Below, piece by piece: positions 1 through 5,660 of a DNA stretch of 5,660 nucleotides (position 1 is the stretch's first letter; each line of letters begins with the position of its first letter). Source of the DNA: Candidatus Omnitrophota bacterium (lineage in GTDB: Bacteria; Omnitrophota; Gorgyraeia; Gygaellales; Profunditerraquicolaceae); the NCBI GenBank assembly GCA_028716305.1, contig JAQUQA010000015.1, positions 1,512 to 7,171 on the forward strand. The letters run 5' to 3'. The notes below the pieces were generated by a model. That model had not been told where the DNA came from. It made no database searches and worked only from the letters and a program-made list of their open reading frames with translations. A program made the position numbers and the translations under genes.

Positions 1-317
1 TCTCCTTTTTTGACATAATAATCATCGAACCTGATCACCATCGCCTGGAACTGAATGATATTGCTGGAAAAGGTGAAATATTTTGGTTTTAACGGACGCA
101 TCCGGGAGTCAAACTCCAGGAATTTGATTGTAGTGCAAGTCTGGCCTGTCTGCGGGTCAACCCCCGCGGCGGTAACCACTACCTCGGCAATCCGCGAATC
201 CGCGCTCAAGCGCTGGATCACCTGCTGCAGGATCATATTTTGAAAAAAGATCCTTCCGATATAAAATCCGCAGATAAGAATCGCGGCCAGGATTAAGAGT
301 TGGATTATTTTTTTCAT
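1..317 (-). CDS. Small membrane-anchored protein of unknown function (N-terminal part, runs off the left edge)
   Basis: An open reading frame starts at the ATG at 315-317 and stays open for 105 codons to the window edge, so the C-terminus is missing. The protein begins with two lysines (MKKIIQ), followed by a strongly hydrophobic stretch at about residues 4-21 and then Arg22. This is the pattern of an uncleaved signal anchor, with the remainder probably outside the cytoplasm. Cys16 is preceded by Ile, so it is not a good lipobox. Residues 29-45 could form an amphipathic helix, and about 46-102 look beta-rich, with alternating hydrophobic residues (AEVVVT, TTIKFLEFD, KYFTFSSNIIQFQAMVIRFDD). 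I do not recognise a named family. The start was chosen because it gives the lysine-plus-hydrophobic N-terminus. No Shine-Dalgarno sequence precedes it. The next Met (residue 28) would remove the membrane segment. It lies 97 bases beyond the treY stop and may be its own transcription unit. The reading frame is convincing; the function is unknown. Confidence 0.75.
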   Translation of the reverse strand, partial: MKKIIQLLILAAILICGFYIGRIFFQNMILQQVIQRLSADSRIAEVVVTAAGVDPQTGQTCTTIKFLEFDSRMRPLKPKYFTFSSNIIQFQAMVIRFDDYYVKKG

Positions 318-323
318 ATTAAA

Positions 324-354
324 ATTACACTGCTGCGGGCTCGTTTACGGTCAA
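324..354 (-). promoter_or_regulatory. Weak sigma70-like promoter candidate before the small membrane protein
   Basis: Read on the minus strand, TTGACC (349-354) resembles a -35 box at five of six positions. TGTAAT (324-329) resembles a -10 box at five of six. The spacer is 19 bases, longer than the preferred 17. The -10 box ends only six bases before the ATG at 317, so transcription from it would start at or next to the start codon and give a leaderless mRNA. That would agree with the lack of a ribosome binding site. Two near-matches in 99 bases can easily arise by chance, so this is only a candidate. Confidence 0.2.
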
Positions 355-365
355 TTACGCGTCGA

Positions 366-393
366 CGGACAGGCCTGGTGCCTGGCCTGTCCG
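366..393. repeat. Perfect 10-bp inverted repeat with 8-base loop in the intergenic gap (hairpin)
   Basis: The arms CGGACAGGCC (366-375) and GGCCTGTCCG (384-393) are exact reverse complements around the loop TGGTGCCT. The GC-rich stem should form a stable RNA hairpin, starting 23 bases after the treY stop codon. No run of U follows on the minus-strand transcript (next bases TCGACGCG), so it is not a standard intrinsic terminator. It could protect the 3' end of the treY mRNA, act with another termination factor, or be one copy of a dispersed REP-like palindrome. The structure is certain; its role is inferred. Confidence 0.6.
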
Positions 394-416
394 GAAATCA
401 GATTTTTCATTCACTA

Positions 417-3197
417 TCATGCCTTTACGAGCAACGCGGCCGGAAAATCCTTAAAGGCCTCGGCCAAAGAAAGCCTTCGGCTGAAATTTACCCGCCTGCC
501 GGTAATCAAATCCTTCCAGGATGATGCCTCTTGAGGAAAAATAACACAGGTATCCTGCCAAACCCCTTCCCCTAAAGGAAGTTCCCCGTCCTTAACCAAA
601 TGACTGAAGAAACGTGCGGTAATACAAATCATCCAATCGTCATTAAACTGCCTGGCAAAAGCAACGACGTTATCCTGGAATTTACCCTCTGCCTTAAGCG
701 GAAAATATCCCCCCTCCAGGAATAACTCAGGGTTTGCCTTGCGTGCCGCCAGCAGCCTCTGCACCAGAAACATCTTGATCCTGCCGTCTTGGGCCGAGGA
801 GAAAAGTTCTTTCAGTAGACCAACCGGGTCCTGCGCTGTTTTTACCCCGGAGAGAAAAGAGATCCTCTTGGAAAAATCTACCCTCCGGCGGTTGTCCGGG
901 TCGACCAAGCTAAAATCCCAAAGTTCCGCACCCTGGTAAAAATCGGCCACCCCCGGAGAAGTAATTTTCAGGAACAACTGCGACAGGGAATTAAACATCC
1001 CGTAAAAAGCAACTTTTTTCTGAAAAAGCAAAAAGTCCTCCAGGAACCGGTTTCCCGCGGACGGATCCAAGATGCCTTCAATAAAATGTTCACAGGCATT
1101 CTCATATTCGCTATCCGGCTTTATCCAGGCAGTATGCCTTTTCGCCTCCCGCACCGCCTTGATGATGTATTCTTTTATCCTGGACCGGAAGCCATCGTTT
1201 ACCCCTTCAAAAGGCAAAGCCCCCAGCAGGGTTTGATAAAGAAAATATTCATCGTTCTCGTCGGGCACAAGCCTATTATTCAATTTGACTTTTTTATTTT
1301 TATTCAATTTCTCCCAGGCCTTAAGATGCGCATCCCATTCCCTGGGCATCTCGGAAAGCACATTGATCCTGGCGCGCACATCCTCGGAGCGCTTGGTGTC
1401 GTGGGTGGAGGTCGCGTTAAATGAATAGCGAAACGAGTTAAACCGGTCGGCCAGAAAGCCGTAAAAATCCTCTAAAGAAAACCCAAACTCCTGGGGGGCC
1501 GAACCGACCTCGTTCAGGGAAATTAAGCGGTTGTAGATATAAAGGATCGTGTCCTCGAAACCCTTAGCCATCAACGGGCCGGTATACTGCTGGAAATTCA
1601 TCACGAATTCTATCCATTGCTGCTTATCCTCCGCGGAAAGGGAATTATTATATTCAAGAAGCAGGAATTTCCCGATGAAATCCAATTCATAAATAAAACC
1701 GGGGAGCTTTTTCTTGGCCCGGCTGATTGCTTCCTGGATATACCTTCTATCCATCCCTAGCGCGTTAGCCTGATTGATGTAAGTTCTGTAGACGGGAAAA
1801 ACCGCCATTACTTCGACTAAAGCGCGCTTTAAGCCGTAAAGGGTAATGTCCCGGCCATAGCGGTCTTTGCTGGAAAGCTTTTTGATCTGCTGGGCGAGGT
1901 TGTCGACATTACCGGCAAGATGCTTACTGATGATCATTCTTTTGTTATCGCATAAAAGATCCTCATAAGGGGTTTTCAACCTGGTGAATGACTGGTAAAT
2001 TTTCGTCAGGCCCCTAAGATTACGCCTTTCCACAAATATTCCGTTTAGATAATTAAGGAAATCGTACCCTGTAGTACCCTGCACCGGCCAGGAAGAAGAT
2101 AGACGCTCTCCGGGGAAAACGATCTTCTCAACCACCAGATAAGTATCCCTGACCTTCTCGCGTAATTTATTCAGATAACTTTCCGGATCATGCAATCCGT
2201 CGATATGGTCGACCCTCAAGGCGTGGAATAATCCTTCGTTTATAAGTTTAAAGGTGAGCTCGTGAATATGCGAAAAAACCGCATCATCCTCGACCTTTAA
2301 GGAAATTAATTCATTCACGGTAAAGAACCTGCGGTAATTGATCTCTTCCGCGGCTACCTTCCAGAAGGAGAGCCTGAAACGCTGCTCGGAAATAAGCTCA
2401 TCCAGCCTGTCATAGCTTGCCGGATTATCCTTGCTGCCGTTGAACAAAGCGATATTTCCTTCGATAAACTCACGGATCGCCGGATTATTGTTATAGAGCG
2501 ACCAGAGCATGTTTTTCGCGTGCCTTATCTGTTCGCTTTGGCTGATGTCCCCCTCCCGGGAGGAAAGGGCCTTGAATAGATTTATTGCCCCCAGCATGCT
2601 GATGAAATCGGCGTTATTAGACCCTAGTTTCTCTTCAAGGATCCGAATATCGTGTCCAAGCACCTTATCGTAAGATCCGCATTTAAGAGGCAGGCTCAAA
2701 CCGTAATAATTAATCGTGATCCCCTTCTCCCCGTATTTCAAAGAGATCTCTCCCTGCTCCAGCGATTCGGCATAAAACTTGCCCAAAAGCGGGGTGAGCA
2801 CCTTGTCCCGCAGGTTTTCATATGGATGTTCCCAGTCTATGTCGAAAAACCCGAAATATGCCGAATCCCTGCCGTTCTCCAGCACATCCATGAGCAGCTG
2901 ATTCTGGGAATCATAGGCCATATGATTGGGGACGATATCCTGAATCCAGAATAAGCCGCGCTGTTTTAATTCACTGCTTAAGGCTATGAAGTCGTCGAAA
3001 GTGCCTAACTCCGGGTTAAGCTGGTTGGGGTCGACAATATCGTACCCATGCGTACTTGCCTCTTTGGCCTTGAATATCGGAGAGGCGTATAAATCCGTAA
3101 TTCCCAGTTCCGCCAGATAAGAGACAATCTCTTTAGCTTTCTGGAAAGTAAAATCCCGGTTAAACTGAATTCTGTAAGTTGCCAGGGGGATCCGCAT
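417..3197 (-). CDS. treY: Maltooligosyl trehalose synthase TreY (GH13, (1->4)-alpha-D-glucan 1-alpha-D-glucosylmutase)
   Basis: TreY (EC 5.4.99.15) rearranges the reducing-end alpha-1,4 bond of a maltodextrin into an alpha,alpha-1,1 bond, giving maltooligosyl trehalose, from which TreZ releases trehalose. The 926-residue protein is full length and has no signal peptide, so it should be cytoplasmic. The N-terminus MRIPLATYRIQF is typical of the family. GH13 motifs appear in order: region I DIVPNH (87-92), region II ALRVDHIDGL (326-335) with predicted nucleophile Asp330, region III LVVEKI (354-359) with predicted acid Glu357, and region IV STHDTKRSED (597-606) with predicted stabiliser Asp600. 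Other TreY-type signatures are GYDIVDPNQLNPELG (51-65), WPVQGTTGYDFLN (370-382) and PGVADFYQGAELWDF (748-762). All catalytic residues are present, and no frameshift is seen. The start overlaps the stop of the upstream GH57 gene, so the two are almost certainly one operon. Three in-frame stops (TGA TAG TGA, 411-419) close the gene. TreZ is not in the window. Confidence 0.96.
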   Translation of the reverse strand: MRIPLATYRIQFNRDFTFQKAKEIVSYLAELGITDLYASPIFKAKEASTHGYDIVDPNQLNPELGTFDDFIALSSELKQRGLFWIQDIVPNHMAYDSQNQLLMDVLENGRDSAYFGFFDIDWEHPYENLRDKVLTPLLGKFYAESLEQGEISLKYGEKGITINYYGLSLPLKCGSYDKVLGHDIRILEEKLGSNNADFISMLGAINLFKALSSREGDISQSEQIRHAKNMLWSLYNNNPAIREFIEGNIALFNGSKDNPASYDRLDELISEQRFRLSFWKVAAEEINYRRFFTVNELISLKVEDDAVFSHIHELTFKLINEGLFHALRVDHIDGLHDPESYLNKLREKVRDTYLVVEKIVFPGERLSSSWPVQGTTGYDFLNYLNGIFVERRNLRGLTKIYQSFTRLKTPYEDLLCDNKRMIISKHLAGNVDNLAQQIKKLSSKDRYGRDITLYGLKRALVEVMAVFPVYRTYINQANALGMDRRYIQEAISRAKKKLPGFIYELDFIGKFLLLEYNNSLSAEDKQQWIEFVMNFQQYTGPLMAKGFEDTILYIYNRLISLNEVGSAPQEFGFSLEDFYGFLADRFNSFRYSFNATSTHDTKRSEDVRARINVLSEMPREWDAHLKAWEKLNKNKKVKLNNRLVPDENDEYFLYQTLLGALPFEGVNDGFRSRIKEYIIKAVREAKRHTAWIKPDSEYENACEHFIEGILDPSAGNRFLEDFLLFQKKVAFYGMFNSLSQLFLKITSPGVADFYQGAELWDFSLVDPDNRRRVDFSKRISFLSGVKTAQDPVGLLKELFSSAQDGRIKMFLVQRLLAARKANPELFLEGGYFPLKAEGKFQDNVVAFARQFNDDWMICITARFFSHLVKDGELPLGEGVWQDTCVIFPQEASSWKDLITGRRVNFSRRLSLAEAFKDFPAALLVKA

Positions 3198-3208
3198 TAT
3201 TTAACCTT
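3195..3208 (-). promoter_or_regulatory. TAATG stop-start overlap and ribosome binding site of treY
   Basis: The TAA stop of the GH57 gene (3197-3199) shares one base with the ATG of treY (3195-3197). A modest Shine-Dalgarno match, AAGGT (3204-3208), lies inside the last codons of the upstream gene, with AGG seven bases before the ATG. This arrangement is typical of translational coupling, in which ribosomes finishing the first gene restart on the second. It also decides the treY start. Confidence 0.8.
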
Positions 3209-5623
3209 TATGCTTAAGGCTTCGCCTAATTCGGTAAAGCTATCCAGCCAACTCCCGGCAAGCGCATCGCCCGCCTGGGACCTTTCCTGCATCTCGTGCA
3301 TCGGGGCCTTGCTTAGATAAAAATGTATGTTCTGCGCCTTCCAAAAATTGATCGATTGGGAAAGGCCGCGAAGGATACTGACCAATTCCGAGATATTTTT
3401 CATCAATCCGATATTCTGGATATCCTGCGATAACCTCTCCATCTCCAGATCGACCTTCCTGGCCGCCTTCAGCTCCAAGGCGGCTATGTCTATCTCCCCA
3501 TACCATTTTTTTGATTCTTTGATCAAACGGCTTAATTTCTCGTTATCAAACCCCTCGTTATCAAGGATCCTCTGGATGTCGGTATTCAAAACGAAGCCGA
3601 TGATCGCTGAGAAATATTTCGGCAGCGGAATATTTAACCCGGACATGAACTGTACTGCCGCGTAATGATGCTCGTAAATCGAACGCAAAGACCCGCCGAT
3701 CTCCTTTTGCGCGGCCGCGAAGATCTGGTCAATAATCTGTTTTTGCTCATCCTTCAAAAGGATAGAGAGCGAAAAAGTGTGTCCGTTAAAATTCGTATCG
3801 ATATGACGGATAAGATCGGAGATCTCCCCTTTCTGAAAGCTCTCCTTCATCTGCTTGAGCATCTCATTAAAAGATTCCTCCTGGGCGTACGGCTTGGCCG
3901 CGGCGACGATATTGTGGTCTCCCAAATGCAGTGCCGCGAAAATGACCTCCTCTTCGTTCCAGGTAATGTTGGAACGCAAAAACACCCTGCCGATAATTAA
4001 TTTTTGCTTGCCCGCCTCCAACTGTTCCTGCGCACGCCGCTCTGCGCTAAAACTATAGAGCGTTACGCTGGCAGGATATTTTTTGAATAAAGAGGTTATC
4101 CCGTAATGCACCCCGACGCGCGACAGGTCCATAATCAAAGGTTTTACAAATAAATCGTAAACCTTCGCGCCATTTTCAAATTCCGGAATGTTACTGGGCG
4201 CTCTTTCCAGCAGGCCGCGGTAAACCTCCTCCAGCGAAACATTGCTGACCGCCTTTGCTAATTGCATCGCCCGGGCGGCGTAATTCAATACCTGCAGAGT
4301 CTCGATCCCGGAAATTTCATCAAAAAACCATCCGCAACTGGTGTACATGAGCATGGCGTTACGCTGCATCTCCATAAGATACAGGATCTTTAACTTTTCT
4401 TCATAATTCGTATCTTTTTCGGTGATACGGGAGAGAAAATTTTCTACATTCTCCTGTGACCTGTCCAGAATAACCTCAATATATTCATCCCGCGCCTTCC
4501 AGGGGTCCTTTACCAGACCGGAGAGCTGTTCTTCGAATATGTGGACCAGATTATCCCTGAGCCAATCCATTGCCCCCCTTAAAGGAGCCCTCCAATCCTG
4601 GTTCCAGCCCGCGTGTCCGTTGGAGTTACAGCCACAGTTGGCCCTCCATCTTTCTACTCCGTGAAAACAACTCCAGGAAGAGTTTTCAATAATCTCTACT
4701 TCGTATTGCGGGGGATTTTTTTCCAGGAATTCCGAATAGATCGTGATCCGGGCGAGGTTATTCGATTCCAAAAAATAAAGGCAATACGTCAACGCCATGT
4801 CGCCAAAACGATGGTGGTGACCGTAGGTCTCCCCGTCCGTGGCGATATGCTCCAATTGATCGGAGTGATTTTCGGACAAAAAAGCCGCCAATAGCTTGTT
4901 GGCAAAATTTTCTCCGTTATCCAACAGGCCGCCAAAAGCGGTTTCCCGGGAGATCGCGCCGTCATAAAAGAACAGCGAGATCGTCCTTCCGGAAGGAAGC
5001 TTGCAAAGATACGGCACCTTGGGGTCAATCTTACCCCCGGAGACATCTACCCATTGTTTGTCCGTGATCTTGCGGACCTTCAGCGCCTGGTGGGGAGCCA
5101 GGACCGTGAACTTCAGATTATGCTCGGCCATGATCTCCAGGGTCTCCAAGTCGACGGCGGTCTCAGCCAGCCACATCCCTTGTGGATCGCGGTCAAAGCG
5201 GTGACGGAAGTCCCTGATCCCCCAGATAACCTGCGTGCGCTTGTCCCGGCTGTTAGCCAGGGGCATGATCATATGGTTATAAACCTGGGCCATGGCCGCG
5301 CCGTGCCCGCCGAAATTCTCCAGGCTTTTTTTGTCCGCTCCAAGTATATCATTGTATACCTGAGGGGCGTGCCTCTGCATCCAGGATAAAAGCGTGGGGC
5401 CGAAATTAAAACTGATCTTCGAGTAATTATTGACAATATCGATAATCTTCTTGTCTTCTCCGAGGATCCGGGAGGCGGCATTGGGAGAATAACATTCCGC
5501 GGTAATTCTGGCGTTCCAGTCGTGATAGGGATACGCGCTATCCTGTAATTCCACGTCCTCGAGCCAGGGGTTTTCCCTGGGCGGCTGATAAAAATGCCCG
5601 TGAATGCAAATATAACGCTCCAT
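3197..5623 (-). CDS. GH57 family glycoside hydrolase with DUF3536-type C-terminal region (probable alpha-glucan-active enzyme)
   Basis: This 808-residue protein belongs to glycoside hydrolase family 57, which holds retaining alpha-amylases, 4-alpha-glucanotransferases and branching enzymes with a (beta/alpha)7 barrel. Motif 1 is HGHFYQPPREN (8-18). A motif 2-like block is FGGHGAAMAQVYNHMIMPL (104-122). Motif 3 is GMWLAETAVD (149-158), with predicted nucleophile Glu154. The motif 4 region is LFFYDGAISRE (217-227), with Asp221 the likely acid. A motif 5-like block is ATDGETYGHHHRFGDMAL (261-278). Then come SSWSCFHGVERWRANCGC (315-332), TSCGWFFDE (428-436) and a long, mostly helical C-terminal part, which I assign to the uncharacterised DUF3536 type; domain limits are approximate. 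With no signal peptide, it should be cytoplasmic. The exact reaction is unknown, since such proteins are often only called alpha-amylase/alpha-mannosidase. Coupling to treY points to glycogen or maltodextrin as substrate. The start is fixed by a strong ribosome binding site and by the conserved N-terminal motif lying eight residues in. Confidence 0.9.
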   Translation of the reverse strand: MERYICIHGHFYQPPRENPWLEDVELQDSAYPYHDWNARITAECYSPNAASRILGEDKKIIDIVNNYSKISFNFGPTLLSWMQRHAPQVYNDILGADKKSLENFGGHGAAMAQVYNHMIMPLANSRDKRTQVIWGIRDFRHRFDRDPQGMWLAETAVDLETLEIMAEHNLKFTVLAPHQALKVRKITDKQWVDVSGGKIDPKVPYLCKLPSGRTISLFFYDGAISRETAFGGLLDNGENFANKLLAAFLSENHSDQLEHIATDGETYGHHHRFGDMALTYCLYFLESNNLARITIYSEFLEKNPPQYEVEIIENSSWSCFHGVERWRANCGCNSNGHAGWNQDWRAPLRGAMDWLRDNLVHIFEEQLSGLVKDPWKARDEYIEVILDRSQENVENFLSRITEKDTNYEEKLKILYLMEMQRNAMLMYTSCGWFFDEISGIETLQVLNYAARAMQLAKAVSNVSLEEVYRGLLERAPSNIPEFENGAKVYDLFVKPLIMDLSRVGVHYGITSLFKKYPASVTLYSFSAERRAQEQLEAGKQKLIIGRVFLRSNITWNEEEVIFAALHLGDHNIVAAAKPYAQEESFNEMLKQMKESFQKGEISDLIRHIDTNFNGHTFSLSILLKDEQKQIIDQIFAAAQKEIGGSLRSIYEHHYAAVQFMSGLNIPLPKYFSAIIGFVLNTDIQRILDNEGFDNEKLSRLIKESKKWYGEIDIAALELKAARKVDLEMERLSQDIQNIGLMKNISELVSILRGLSQSINFWKAQNIHFYLSKAPMHEMQERSQAGDALAGSWLDSFTELGEALSIKVK

Positions 5624-5632
5624 GATGAAATT

Positions 5633-5641
5633 ACCTCCTCT
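5633..5641 (-). promoter_or_regulatory. Strong Shine-Dalgarno site of the GH57 gene
   Basis: On the minus strand the sequence reads AGAGGAGGT, including a perfect AGGAGGT, with nine bases between its final T and the ATG at 5621-5623. It fixes the GH57 start. The GH57 frame has no stop between this site and the window edge, but it also has no ATG, GTG or TTG start there. No promoter can be judged in the few bases that remain, and an upstream gene may end at a stop codon in this short stretch. Confidence 0.85.
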
Positions 5642-5660
5642 GACTAAAGCGAGTACATGA

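Noticed and set aside
141..150. The 10 bases CTGGCCTGTC recur at 382-391 in the palindrome, suggesting a possible half-repeat or pairing partner.
   Set aside because: The copy at 141-150 lies inside the coding frame of the small membrane protein, where it encodes part of an ordinary Asp-Pro-Gln-Thr-Gly-Gln-Thr stretch, and the match does not extend. Chance is the simpler explanation.
55..243. A 62-codon plus-strand frame near the left edge.
   Set aside because: It is antisense to the small membrane protein, whose minus-strand frame gives a far more natural protein with a membrane anchor.
1..317. The left-edge protein read as a lipoprotein because of Cys16 after a hydrophobic stretch.
   Set aside because: The residue before the Cys is Ile, whereas a lipobox needs a small residue there, and the hydrophobic segment continues past the Cys.
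351..410. A 19-codon minus-strand reading frame in the gap after treY, starting MKNLISG and running through the palindrome.
   Set aside because: It has no ribosome binding site, its sequence is largely dictated by the hairpin, and short frames of this length are common by chance.
366..416. The hairpin after treY read as a rho-independent terminator for treY.
   Set aside because: No U-run follows the stem on the minus strand. The T-run at 403-407 is on the plus strand, not adjacent to the stem, and no plus-strand gene would use it.
1086..1424. A 112-codon plus-strand frame opposite treY, and similar plus-strand frames at 2652-2954, 3327-3665, 3665-4000 and 5054-5389.
   Set aside because: All lie antisense to strongly conserved enzyme genes, have no recognisable motifs or good ribosome binding sites, and are explained as shadows of the minus-strand coding frames.

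Overview
The window is a compact, single-direction piece of a bacterial chromosome. Every supported gene is on the minus strand, so transcription runs from the right end towards the left. Base composition is close to balanced. Starts are ATG, with a classical Shine-Dalgarno site before the first complete gene. No tRNA, rRNA, CRISPR array, insertion sequence or integrase is visible. The organism cannot be fixed from this much sequence. The gene set (a GH57/DUF3536 protein with TreY, followed by a small single-membrane-span protein of unknown function) would suit an uncultured Gram-negative-type lineage such as Omnitrophota or a relative; this is a low-confidence impression from protein style, not a search result.

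Layout from right to left, in the direction of transcription. At 5633-5641 there is a strong ribosome binding site. An 808-residue cytoplasmic GH57 glycoside hydrolase of the DUF3536-containing type follows (5623 down to 3197). Its stop codon overlaps the start codon of treY as TAATG. treY encodes a 926-residue maltooligosyl trehalose synthase (3197 down to 417) and ends in three consecutive in-frame stop codons. A 99-base intergenic gap (318-416) holds a perfect 10-bp inverted repeat without a U-tract and a weak promoter-like element. The left edge (317 down to 1) is the first 105 codons of a small membrane-anchored protein of unknown function, cut off by the window.

How the genes fit together: TreY acts on linear alpha-1,4-glucans (maltodextrins, debranched glycogen) and turns the reducing-end alpha-1,4 bond into an alpha,alpha-1,1 bond. 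Trehalose is then normally released by TreZ, which is not in this window. The translationally coupled GH57 protein is probably another alpha-glucan-active enzyme that works on the same intracellular pool, trimming or rearranging glycogen or maltodextrin, though its actual reaction is not known. The two genes therefore look like part of a glycogen-to-trehalose operon whose upstream part lies beyond the right edge. The small left-edge gene is separated by a gap and is probably functionally unrelated. I see no convincing new biological system here. The most interesting points are the tight coupling of a poorly characterised GH57/DUF3536 enzyme to TreY, the intergenic palindrome, and the uncharacterised membrane protein.
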